This document shows positions 11,545 to 22,698 of a stretch of DNA of 64,000 nucleotides, in pieces. The notes below the pieces were generated by a model that had not been told where the DNA came from, did not search any database, and saw nothing but the letters and a program-made list of their open reading frames with translations. The translations under genes were made by a program, and so were the position numbers. Source of the stretch: Ceratobasidium sp. AG-K (lineage: Eukaryota; Basidiomycota; Agaricomycetes; Cantharellales; Ceratobasidiaceae); contig JAWNGF010000002.1 in NCBI GenBank assembly GCA_037039685.1, forward strand, positions 5,332,001 through 5,396,000, given 5' to 3'. Each line of letters begins with the position of its first letter. Position 1 is the stretch's first letter.

Positions 11545-14500
11545 ATGAGTAGTCGACGCGCAGCGAAACCCGCAATTGACAAGCTCGCTAATCTTCGGGC
11601 CGCGCGAGAAGGCGGTGGGAGGTCTAAGCAGTGGGAGGTGTGTTGGCTGTGTGCGACTCGGGTGTGGTACTGACGGCGTGCAGTCGACCGAGGACGATGC
11701 GTTGTACGACGAGGTGTCAGAAGATGATTACAAAGCGATTGTCAAGGACCGATTGGCGCGAGATGATTTTATCGAGGATGACGATGGGGGCGGGTATATG
11801 GACAATGGGATGGACGTGGAGGACGAGTATGGCGAGAGTGATGGCGAAGAGGACGAAGCAGAGCGCAAGAAACGCAAAGGCAAGTTCACCCTCGGCTTAC
11901 TATTCTCGTCCTAACACACTGCAGTCGCGCGCAAAAAGGCTAAATCGGCCCTCGCAAACCAACGCGCACAGGACAAGGCCTATGCCGAACAAAGCTCGAT
12001 CAACGACTATCGCCCGAGCGTCTCGACCGACAAGGAGCAAGACTTTATGAACTCGCTCCTCGGCGGGCTGGAAACTATGCCCTCCAAGTCCACCACCAAA
12101 CGCGCGTTTGCGCCTCCGAGGGCGTACAAACCACCTACCGTCCGCCCGGGTATCTCTCGGAAACGCAAACCCTCCCCGACACGCATGGACATTTTCCGCT
12201 CTGACGCGCCCTCGTCCGACCCTCCGAGCGACGCCGGATACAACTTTTCCTCCGACGCGAATGAGATGTCCGAGAACGAGTGGATGCGGAGCGAGAGTCC
12301 CACCAAGAAACCCAAGCGCGAGCCCTCGTCGTCGCCCGTTCGCAGGCTGAGCTCGCTCGCGATGGATGATGAAGACGAGTATGCGGACGGGGACGATGGG
12401 TTTTGGGAAGCTGCGGCTGAGATGGAGGTTGATGAGGATGTCAAGGGCAAAGGCAAGGCGCGGTTGGTCAATCCGGCGAGCGTGCTGCCGAATGGACGGG
12501 CGAGCAAGGTGGAGCCCAAGGTAGAGCCTGTGGATACCAAGCCCGCTGCGTGGCTCTCCCTGCATGCCTCGCTCAATGCGTCGGCGGTAAACGAGCCCGA
12601 GACGTTGGGGAGCGACAAGCCCAATTTGGCTGGGTCCAACGATGTTCAGGCGCTTGAAGAGGATGGGTCGCTGCGGATGTTCTGGCTGGACTATTTGGAG
12701 CTCGAGTCGCGGTTGTATCTCGTGGGCAAAGTGTTGGACAAGGCCAAGAGCACCGACACGGTCAAGAAATGGGCGAGTTGCTGCGTGGCGATTGAGGGCA
12801 TCGAGCGTAATTTGTTTGTCTTGCCGAGAAAGCATCGAATGGGTGAGTCGTTCCCGCTCGATTGGGCGTTGACTGATGTGGCGCAGAGTTTGGCGCTACT
12901 ACCGATGATGTCCCCACTGAGGAGCAGGTTTACGACGAGTTTGACTTGATTCGGCAAAAGCACGATATTAGGCGGTGGGCTGCCAAGTTTGTTCCCCGCA
13001 AGTATGCGTTTGGAGAGGTTGGGATCCCCGAAGGCGAGTCGTCGTGGATGAAGGTGGTGTATGGCTATGATGGTAGGTTCCCATTTGTGTATGCTTGACG
13101 TATCTGACTTGCGTAGAACCCGTGCTACCAATGGACTTGTCGGGAGCCACGTTTAGCCGTGTCTTGGGCACGAATACATCTGCGTTTGAGCTGTTTGTGC
13201 TGAAGCGAAAGATCATGGGGCCGTGCTGGATCGAGATCAAGGGAGGCGAGCCGAGTAACAAGGGGGTGAGCATATACTCGCACTGGGTCGTTTGCATGCT
13301 AACTTGCCCTAGTTCTCCTGGTGTAAACTCGAAATGATCGTCCGGGACCCCAAGTCCGTCAACCCGCTCCCAGACGACGTATCCATGCCCATGCCTGCAT
13401 TGACCATCGTCAGTCTTTCTGCCCGAACCGTAGTCAACCACAAGGAGAACAAGCGCGAAATTGTGTGCGCCTCTATGCGTGTTTGGGAAAACAGTAAGCG
13501 CGTCGATCGTTCATGTATGCGCGTGGCTGAGTTGGAATAGCCAATATCGAGGACTCGACGCCGCCCGAGAAGCAGCCTAGCTCGGCTCATACTGTTGTTC
13601 GACCGTTGGGCAAGTTGCCTACTGGGTTCGAGGCCAAGGTTAGGGCTGAAAACGCTGCTGTCAAGCCAATGGCAAACGAAAAGATGCTGCTCAGCAATCT
13701 CTTAGGTACGTGCCAGTCATGTATAACGGCCGCCGAGTCTGACATTGCACCCAGCCACGCTACACAAACACGACCCGGACGTAATTATCGGGCACGAGTT
13801 TTTGGGCTTCACGCTCGATGTACTGTTGCAGCGTATGCGAGAGCAAAAAGTAGAGCATTGGTCTCGACTGGGCCGGTTCCGCCGGGGCAAATGGATGAAT
13901 ATTGGTAAACAGGGCACGAATATCAGGTTTATGCAAGGTAGACTGCTGTGCGACTTGGCTAGTGATGGTGCCAAGGTCAGTTCCCTACTCCCATTTGAGA
14001 CGTGAATTGACCCCGACTCGAACAGAGCATGATTCAATCCACGAGTTGGTCCCTAACCGAAATGTGTCAATCCCAACTCAAGATCCCGCGTGAAGATATC
14101 GACCCAGATGACACGGCCTCGTTTTTCGACGCTACCGTTAGCTCACCTGATCGATTGTTGCATTTCGTCCGGCACTGTGAGATGGATGCGTTTTTGCAGA
14201 TGGCGTTGGCGCACAAGATTCAGATGTTGCCGCTCACGAGGCAGTTGACCAACTTGGCCGGGAACTCTTGGTACCTATTCCACCGCTCCCAGTTAAATAC
14301 CACTCACGCGTGTTGATAGGAACAAGACTCTGAACGGTGGCCGCGCAGAACGCAACGAGTACATTTTGCTACACGAGTTCCACCGCCTCAAGTACATTCC
14401 TCCCGACAAGACGTGGGCGAAAAAGACTGGAGCTGCAGCGGCCAAGGTCGAAGTTGCCGACGACGGCGAAGGGGGTGGGGCTCCGGCGCCCGCCAAAGCC

Positions 14501-16808
14501 AAGCGCGACAAGTACAAGGGTGGTCTCGTGTTTGAACCCAAGCGTGGGCTGTGGGACAAGTACATCTTGGTCATGGACTTTAACAGTTTGTACCCGAGTA
14601 TTATTCAAGAGTACAATATCGACTTCACGACTATCGACAAGACAGATGATGAGGTATGTAATCTGTTGTTGGTTGGGGCTTGTGCTGACGAGTGAGTAGA
14701 CCGCGGAAGACAAGATTCCTGATATCCCATCAGAGGGTGTACCCCAGGGTGTTTTGCCTAGGCTTATTGCTACCCTCGTCAATCGTCGTAGACAGGTCAA
14801 GAGTCTCATGAAGGACAGGGGCGCTACCCAATCTCAGCTCATCCAGGTGAGCACACTGGGCTGTAAAAGCGCGCATATACCCACATGACTTTGCAGTGGG
14901 ATATCAAACAAAAAGCTCTCAAGCTTACCGCCAACTCCATGTACGGCTGTCTCGGTTTCGAACACTCTCGGTTCTACGCACGACCCCTCGCTGCGCTTAC
15001 GACGTTCAAAGGTCGTGAGATTCTTACCCACACCCGCGAGCTCGCGGAAGGCCTGTCTCTGGACGTCATCTATGGTGACACGGATTCAATTTTCGTCAAC
15101 TCGAACGTGACCGAACTAGCGGACGCCTTGAAGATTGCCAACGAGCTCAAAAAGGCGGTCAACGACCGTTATCGCCTGCTCGAAATTGACTTGGATGGCA
15201 TCTTCCGTCGCATGCTGTTGCTGCAAAAGAAAAAGTACGCAGCGGTCAAGGTCGAGGAAATGAACGCATCTTCGGTGGAGATCAAGGGTTTGGATATGAA
15301 GCGTCGCGAGTACTGCATGCTATCAAAGAATATTTCCAGGTAAGCCTGACCATGCTCGCTAGTACTTTGGGCAACGTCCGCCACAGCTATATTCTAGATC
15401 AGATTCTTTCAGGAGATGACGCCGAGACGGTTGTAGAACGCATACACGATTACTTGAAGCTCATGGGCGAGAATATTCGCGGTGGTAAAGTTGATATGGA
15501 AGACTTTATTGTTTTCAAGGTACGGTACAGGCCTCAGCCTCCCCCCCTAGAGTTTAAATCATCCCTTTTTAGCGCTTGGGTAAAGCTCCAGAGGATTATC
15601 CCAAGGATAATTCCCTCCCACACGTCCATGTCGCAAAGCGGATGAAAGAACGCGGCGGCCATGCTCGACTCGGAGATGTCATTCCATACATCTTTTGTCT
15701 GGGAGGGGACGGGAGCTCGGTCAAGACTGGCCAGGCTGACCGTGCTTATCATCCGGATGAGCTTAGGAAGACCGAGAGTGACTTGAAAATCGGTGCGTAA
15801 ACACACGAATTGATAGCCCTGATACTAAACGAACGATAGATTTCGAGTACTATATCGCCCAACAGATTCTACCACCCGTTGAACGCCTTTGTGATCCCAT
15901 AGAAGGGACAGATCGAGCACGTCTCGCCGAGTGTCTAGGTGAGCCCACCCGAACTCGTGACTAGCCAAGTGCTGATCATCCAATAGGCTTGGATCCTGCC
16001 CGTTTCCAGGCTAGCGTCGCGAGCATCGACGAAGACCCCTACCGGACGCTTGATTCTCAGGTTCCCGACAAGGAGCGATTCAAAGATGCCGCCCGGTTCA
16101 TTGTGAGGTGCCGGAAGTGTGAAGGATCTCTTGCGTTTTCGCCCGTCGGGTCAGCCGAGGTGAGTATCTTCAGCACCCATCACGATGTTCGTGCTAACTA
16201 GTTATGCCATAGATGCCGGTCATCACTTCGGCAGGAGTAATGTGTCCAAACTGTTCGGCACCTTTTACGGTTCCCAGCCTACAAGCCCAGCTAGAAACCC
16301 AGCTTCGGCAACAGATCAACGCCTATTACGCAGGCTGGACGATTTGCGAGGACGCCACGTGCGGGAATCGGACGCGTGGTATGAGCGTGTACGGGAAGCG
16401 TTGTCTCAACCCCGCGTGCGCCGCGAGGGGCCCAGTCTCGTACGAGGTTCGTCGCGGTGATTTCATTTTCCTTCCGAAGCAACGCTCACCCATAATTTCT
16501 CAGTACTCTGATCTGAAATTATATAACCAATTATTATACTATGCATCGCTATTTGATGGAGACAAGGCGATAGCCAAGGCTGTGGGGACAACAAGGCATA
16601 GTACGAATCGTCGTCTCTAGCTAACTATGAGGGTTGTGTACTAATCCACCTTATCGTAGATGAAATAACAGCGCTCGTTAATTTGAGAAGGCCGTTCCTA
16701 GAGACTATGGGAAGAATCGTGGAGAAATACCTGGAGCAATGCGCTAGAAGATGGGTAGAGATGGGGACCTTGTTTTCGTTCATGCAGATGACAACGAAAA
16801 AGGGTTGA
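11545..16808 (+). CDS. POL1: DNA polymerase alpha catalytic subunit
   Basis: This is the family B polymerase that extends RNA primers within the polymerase alpha-primase complex. In order: an acidic, Ser-rich N-terminal region with [10 protein letters not shown] and KKPKREPSS; an inactive exonuclease-like region; polymerase motif A ([14 protein letters not shown], about 14.58 kb), motif B ([13 protein letters not shown]) and motif C (YGDTDSIF); and two C-terminal zinc modules (CRKC...CPNC and CEDATC...CLNPAC). The intron after KRK is a GC-AG type (11880-11924, donor AAAG|GCAAGT, branch CTAAC). The intron after KNIS is best read as 15340-15386 (47 nt), which aligns with other polymerases. The ATG at 11545 opens [14 protein letters not shown]. 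All junctions keep frame to the TGA at 16806. Confidence 0.97.
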
Positions 16809-17477
16809 TTATGTACTTGTTGTATGCATTTATGTCGCTATCGTTGTTTTACCACGTGGGTTAATTTACATGATGATTAACAAGGGAAGGGGTGGTGAGC
16901 TTAGTGTCAAACCGCGGCCTCGGCTGAAAGTGACGCGTGGGCGGGCTCCTTACTACCGACCGATTCCGCCAAGAGTTCTATTTTAGCCAAGCATCCTACC
17001 AGCCGGAAGATTGGCTTCGTTGGAGTAGCGACGAGGTTAGCGACGATCACCCAGGGCCACCAGGCGACGTCCCAGGCACCTAACAACCAGAGTCGGAACC
17101 ATGCGCCAAGCTCACGACCGGCCTAATGATGCGGAGCCCGAACCGAGCCATTCGAGGGACTCGAGGACTGCCGGCCCGAAGTTATTGATCGTGGGGTACT
17201 TTAAAAGGTCTGCAGCGCCGATCTTTGGTCCTTACCCTTCAGTTCACCCTTCCTTCGTCGGTAAGTCGCTGGCTGGAATAACGCCAGCTTATTGCTCACA
17301 CAAGCCCCTTCAGACCGGTTCGACACTTTTTTTTTTCGCTCTTCATCGGTAATTGCACCCTTCATGTCAACTTTCCACCGCTGAGTACTAACCCACTACC
17401 ATTCCAGACCGGGTCGATCTTCATTCTTTCAATTCACTTCCTTTAAAACAAGTTCTTTCAACTTTCATTCGAACAAA
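16809..17477 (+). promoter_or_regulatory. Intergenic region and spliced 5' leader of the secreted-protein gene
   Basis: No coding sequence is supported here. The 3' half looks like a pyrimidine-rich leader transcribed with the gene starting at 17478. Two good GT-AG introns are visible in it: 17261-17313 (GTAAGT...TTCAG) and 17349-17407 (GTAATT, perfect branch TACTAAC, CCAG). Their presence in an untranslated leader is inferred from the motifs only. Confidence 0.45.
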
Positions 17478-18805
17478 ATGGTTTCTTCTGCCTTCATTTA
17501 CGCTCTTCTAGCAAGCGCATCCTTGGTTTCAGCTCGTCCTCTTGCATGGACGCGTTCATCTTTGACAGCAGTCAAGAGGCAATCTCTTATGCCACTCCGT
17601 GACTACGCCGACTTTCAGATCTCTTCCGGGGTTGCTGGTGATGCTCTTGCTCGTGCCGAGGCCGTCTTCAAGACGCCGTTCGACGGAGTTGACTTGGCTA
17701 CTGTTTCCGACGAGGATCTTGACAACCTAAACACTATGCGTGGGGCTGCCTCGCAATTCGAGACCACCGATTTCAACGTAAGTAATAGTCGCTTATGGGC
17801 TGGGATGGCACTCTAATGCAATCTGATGTAGCCCGCCATTGAAGCTGCCACTGGTGAGGAAGCCGACGCGCTCCAGCGTGGCAAGATTGCCAACAAGGTC
17901 CTCAAGAACCTTGGCTCAGTCATGGTTGCATCTATCAAGGTGCGTGACTCTATCTGTTTATAGCATTTCACATCATTCTGACTCGCATACAGCAAGCAAA
18001 GGCCGAGGCGGCGGGAGAGGACGGTTCCGAGTTCGCCACCAAGGTTACCGAGGAGACGACCAAAATGAACAAGAATGCTGCCACGGACAAGGCTGATGCT
18101 GGCAAGACCCTCGCCACTCCGCTTGGTGGTGGTGCTGCCCGCCGCGTCCGTTCTGTCAAGTTTACGCGCATGATCAGGAGGCGCTCGACTGCCAAGCGTC
18201 AGTCGCTCATGCCACTTCGTGACTATGCCGACTTCCAGATTTCATCTGGAGTGGCTGGCGACGCGCTCGCTCGTGCCGAGGCTGTTTTCAAGACCCCTTT
18301 CGATGGCGTCGACCTGGCTACTGTCTCTGATGAGGACCTCGATAACTTGAACACAATGCGTGGTGCTGCTTCCAAGTTCGAGACCACCGACTTCAACGTG
18401 AGCCTTTTCCACAGCTTTAACTTTGATAAAATATTGACTACCTACTCTTCAGCCTGCAATCGAAGCTGCTACTGGCGAGCAGGCTGATGCCCTTCAGCGC
18501 GGAAAGATCGCTAACAAGGTGCTCAAGAACCTCGGATCTGTCATGGTCGCTTCTATCAAGGCAGGTTAACCCTCTACTCGTTTCGCTAACTTATCTAACT
18601 GAGTCTGGTCTGCAGCAAGCAAAGGCGAGGCAGCAGGCGAAGACGCATCTGAATTCGCGGCCAAGGTTACGGAGGAGACTACCAAGATGAACAAGAATGC
18701 TGCAACCGACAAGGCAGACGCTGGTGCGGCCCTTGCTACGGTGAGTTTTGTCCCTCCGTCATATATACAGGTACTAATTGGCCTGTATAGCCTTTGGAGA
18801 ACTAG
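17478..18805 (+). CDS. Secreted protein with two tandem copies of a small-secreted-protein domain
   Basis: The start (MVSSAFIYALLASASLVSARP) is a signal peptide, and a short propeptide ends at Lys-Arg (17574-17579). Two domains of about 150 residues follow, each opening QSLMPLRDYADF directly after KR. Each holds FETTDFN|PAIEAATGE, KIANKVLKNLGSVMVASIK and an EETTKMNKNAATDKADAG segment. The fold matches a small secreted protein family I recall from Agaricomycetes, where a single copy is usual; its function is unknown to me. The linker is basic (ARRVR, RRR, KR), so Kex2-like cleavage could release two mature domains. Each copy has introns at the same two places. The second copy's later intron uses a donor moved 4 nt downstream, offsetting a one-base deletion after the intron. 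A last intron, present only after copy 2, leads to PLEN and the stop. Confidence 0.85.
17580..18123 (+). repeat. Secreted-protein domain, copy 1
   Basis: First of two tandem coding repeats, beginning just after the Lys-Arg at 17574-17579. It contains two introns, after DFN and after VASIK. Over the first 66 codons it differs from copy 2 at 35 codons synonymously and at only one codon that changes the residue (Gln versus Lys). Confidence 0.9.
18200..18805 (+). repeat. Secreted-protein domain, copy 2
   Basis: Second tandem coding repeat, beginning after the Lys-Arg at 18194-18199. It has the same two intron positions as copy 1. Its second intron starts 4 nt later (after ATCAAGGCAG), and a base is missing shortly after the acceptor, so the frame is restored. 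A third intron follows ALAT. Confidence 0.9.
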
Positions 18806-19225
18806 ATAGTCATAACATTCGTTTGAATATTTCATGTAACTTGTCTAATGTTTGTGAATGGAGATCCGTTGGAGAGTCATGATTGTCTGAGCCTGACAGG
18901 CCAGTGACGCTGGGAACAAAACTACGAACAACTTTGTGACCTGCGGGATATTTACTCCATGTGGAAGTAGGTCGACGGGAAGTCTGCCGAAACGCACGAT
19001 TACACGCCTCTGTGGTGACGGACAGGACGGCGGGCCAATCGCGGTTCAGTCAAAGGTGGGCTGAAATTGGAAAGTCGAACCACGATGATCAGGGTCTGTC
19101 TTACATCCTTCAAAACGCGATAAAAATGCCTTTCAGCCAAGTTTACGACCACTCTCCGCGACCTTAGTCTCTTGCTCTCATCGCGTAACCCGACTTAGGG
19201 ATACTATCAGTTCCATCTCGCCAGC
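18806..19225 (+). promoter_or_regulatory. Intergenic region upstream of L-serine dehydratase
   Basis: About 420 bp with no supported ORF. It should contain the 3' end of the secreted-protein transcript and the promoter of the next gene. I see no convincing named motif. Confidence 0.4.
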
Positions 19226-22200
19226 ATGCTAGTTCGGGCACCCCGGATATGTTCGCGATCCTTGCGGTCGTTATCTGCTAGCTCCTTGAGGATGTCATTG
19301 AGTCAGACTCGGCTGGTAGTACCTACGCCTGCTACTACCGTTAGAAGGGCTGTCGTTCGATTCAACTCGACTTTTCCTTCTAGTGACACAGAATCCCCCC
19401 TAGACGAGAGCACCGAACACGGCGAAAACAGGAAGGAGCACGCGGTCATATCAACCTTTGACTTGTTTAGTGTAGGCGTAGGACCATCCTCGTAAGACAG
19501 TTATTCACATAATTGTTTTTATCATTATCATTCACCATCATACCTACGGCCTCTCTAGCTCTCATACTGTTGGTCCCATGCGAGCCGCTCGAATTTTCAT
19601 CGTTGACCTTCAAGAATTGGGATTATTGGAAAAGGTCTGGACCTTACCCGAACCCGTATGACTGCATTTGATTAAACACGCTCCCCGGATCTCCAGACAC
19701 GTACCCTTAAAGTAACTTTATACGGGAGTCTTGCGGCCACAGGGAAGGGTCATATGACCCCTCAGGCGTTGCTCATGGGCTTCGAAGGTACGCACACGCC
19801 TTGTTCTCTCACACGTGAATTCACTTCGCGCTTTTCAAGGCTCGGATCCTGAGACTATTGATACCGGCGCAATCAATTCTCGCTATGACGCGATTTTACA
19901 GAATAAGACCTTGAACTTGGGTGGTATTCAGCGTATCAAGTACGATATGGATAAGGTTGGCCGGGCTTATCGCCTTGTGTGGGGTTAGTCCGATTGATAG
20001 TGCCTTTGATAGGACATGTTGTGGAGATGGGATCAGGTGCTAAAAACTCATCCGAACGGGATGCGTTTCTCCGCGTTTGGCGAGCAGGGCGAACTCCTCG
20101 CAACCAATGAGTATTTCAGGTGAGTCTCGCGTCGAGGAAATTGATCGCCTCCCCAGTATTCATTGCCAATCAACTAGCGTTGGAGGTGGGTTTGTGGTCA
20201 ATGACAAGACTAAGGGTACGTGTTCTCTATCGTTATCTCAAGCCAGGATTTTGAGAGAAGTAGTGGACGAGAACCTGTTCTACAAGGGTGTTCACAAGAG
20301 CAAAGTTCCCCTTGCGAGATTATCTCAAACTCACGGTCAGGACACGCCTGGCATTGACTTACCTGGGTCCAAATCCAAATCCGAGGGAGAGACAGTATAT
20401 GATACCAAAGCGACACAGCCCCCTTATCTCTTTCATAACGGGGCTAGTCTATTAGCTATGTCTAGGAAGCAGAATGTGAGTGACTATATGCGCCAAAGGG
20501 TCTAACTGGTAACATCCTTTTCGTCAGAAAACCATTGCACAGTTGGTTTATGACAACGAGTTACACTATCTCAAGCCTGTCGAAATTCGTTAGTCCCCTA
20601 CTTATCACGTCGTTGGCAGCAGACGAGCTTATGATCGAAATAGGGAAAAAGATACTCAAAATCTGGACAACTATGGACGAGTGTATTCGTACGGGTGTTT
20701 CATCAACCGATGCTGAACTGCCCGGTCGGCTTAGGTTACGGCGTCGCGCTCCTCAGCTTTACAAACGACTAATGAGAGGGTATGTCATTACCACCATTAA
20801 AAGTTGCCCAACCAGCTCATTTATGCCCAGGTTCTATCCAGCTTTGTATTCCGGAACCGGTCCTGCCATCGGTGCACCCACGGGCATGTCGCCCATGCTC
20901 ACAGGCCCAATCACCGAAAGCGCCGATTTTGGAGACGATGCCCTGGGAGGCTCTGAACGGCCTAGCCACCCACATCGGTTCAATTACGACTCGGGGGAAT
21001 CCAATGAACCCGACGACTCTGGTTCGTTTGGTAAAGCAGCAACCCGACGACCGGCTCGAGTCGTTGGTTCGTTTTCGCATGCCATTTTGCCGATGCCCGC
21101 GAGGAAGACTTTGTTCCCTGCCATGGGTAAGGAAATTATCATATTTGAGCCAGGTCATGCTTAACCCAGCCTTTCACGCTGTCCTTAGATTTCTTGTCGT
21201 GCTACGCAATTGCTGTGAACGAGGTTAATGCGTCTGGTGGTCGAATTGTAACATCACCGACGAACGGAGCTTCGGGTGTGATTCCTGCAGTTTTAAAGTA
21301 CATTGTAGAGGTGAGTTCAACTAGTGACTCGCGGGTACTTCATGCTGAAACGGGCCGGGCAGTTTATTAGCGAAGATCCGGAGAAGGATATCGCAACTTT
21401 TCTATTGACTGCTGCGGCTATCGGGTGAGTGTCTCCCATGCATATAATCGATTGCTCAATGAAGATCAACCACTTTGACAGGATGTTGTTCAAGGTTAGT
21501 TGCACTTTATCACTCGGACCGCGCGCATATACTCATCTACTTGCAGCGAGGTTCAACTATATCAGCAGCTGAAGGTAAGAAGTCGTTCATTCATGTAACA
21601 TAGCTAATTATTTTCGGGCTGCAGGAGGTATGATGGTAAACAGGGCCAGGAGGTTAAATCTTACACCTATCTGCTACAGGTTGCCAAGCCGAGGTTGGGG
21701 TGGCATGTTCAATGGCAGCCGCCGGGTTTGCTGCGTGCATGGGAGGTGAGCAAGCTTCTCAACTCGATTAGCTGAAGGTCACTCTAATGCATACATACAG
21801 CTGCTCCTGAGGTCATCACCCAGGCGGCCGAAATCGGGATTGAACATAACCTTGGGCTAACTTGTGACCCGGTAAGTAGTAGTGAACCTAATAATATAGT
21901 TTATACTCATTAGAACCCAGATCGATGGCTTGGTTCAAGTTCCTTGTATTGTAAGCTTCTTCCGCCGGGCTCGACGCCAATCAAATTGACATGTGCCACA
22001 GGAGAGAAATAGCCTGGGGGCGGTCAAAGCCGTAACAGCGGCCCAGCTTGCACTTGCTGGTGACGGAGTAAGCACTCAGAACAGTCCTTCGGTTTTTGGC
22101 TTGACCTTCTGTTCATCAGGTACATTCAGTTACCTTGGATGAGGCAATCGAAGCCATGAGGTTGACGGCCCAGGATATGAGCGTCAAGTACAAAGAAACC

Positions 22201-22312
22201 TCATTGTCGGTTAGTAATGTCGGATCCGAACAAACACTCGCTTACCTCCTCGTGATGATCGTAGGGGCTGGCCACGACCGTGAAAATTCCTCTCACATCC
22301 CCCGCATGTTAG
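19226..22312 (+). CDS. L-serine dehydratase, iron-sulfur (bacterial SdaA) type
   Basis: This enzyme deaminates L-serine to pyruvate and ammonia with a [4Fe-4S] cluster; it is not PLP dependent. The beta domain holds [20 protein letters not shown] and [12 protein letters not shown]. The catalytic domain holds [21 protein letters not shown], then the three cluster cysteines in [18 protein letters not shown] and QVPCIERN, and ends [13 protein letters not shown] before the TAG at 22310. Many short introns are used; the last one joins LS|GLATT exactly. The first 45 residues are Arg/Ser rich without acidic residues, like a mitochondrial presequence (inferred). A poorly conserved insert of about 55 residues (20.95-21.12 kb) sits before [14 protein letters not shown]. 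Fungal serine dehydratases are often of the PLP type, so this gene may be an old acquisition from bacteria. Confidence 0.9.
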
Positions 22313-22698
22313 ACGCGTTGATAGATAGACTTCTGCGATTGATTTAAGCTAGACACTTTCTGGAGGATGTACACAGATGCCGATCGGTTGGCTGAGATGT
22401 TTGGTGGAGGTTTCTGGTCTCGGACAGCGAGTGTAGATGAGAGTATGATGTATTTATTTCTTAGTATAGACTCTCTAATGCCAAAAGCCGCTAATTTATA
22501 TAAACGTGGGCGCCTAAGTGCGTCATTGGCAATCGAGTAGGGGCTGTGTTGCCGGATCAATTGGACAAGTCCAGCGACGACCACGATTGGAGTACTCACT
22601 CGCCAGATTCGTGCTTGGTCTGCAAACCCCACTTATTTCTCGAAGCCCGCCTTTGCTATCATTTTCATATATCTTCATTCGGACTTATATCCTCCGCG
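22313..22698. other. Intergenic region before the Rho3 gene
   Basis: About 385 bp holding the 3' region of the dehydratase gene and the presumed promoter and leader of the Rho gene. No gene is supported in it. Confidence 0.4.

Noticed and set aside
11900..12835. 311-codon minus-strand ORF inside POL1
   Set aside because: It is the antisense shadow of a conserved coding exon and has no recognisable domain; it is open because of codon bias.
15340..15362. A 23-nt micro-intron in POL1 (GTAAGCC...GCTAG)
   Set aside because: It keeps frame, but a 47-nt intron (15340-15386) also keeps frame, has normal size, and gives a better match to other polymerase alpha sequences.
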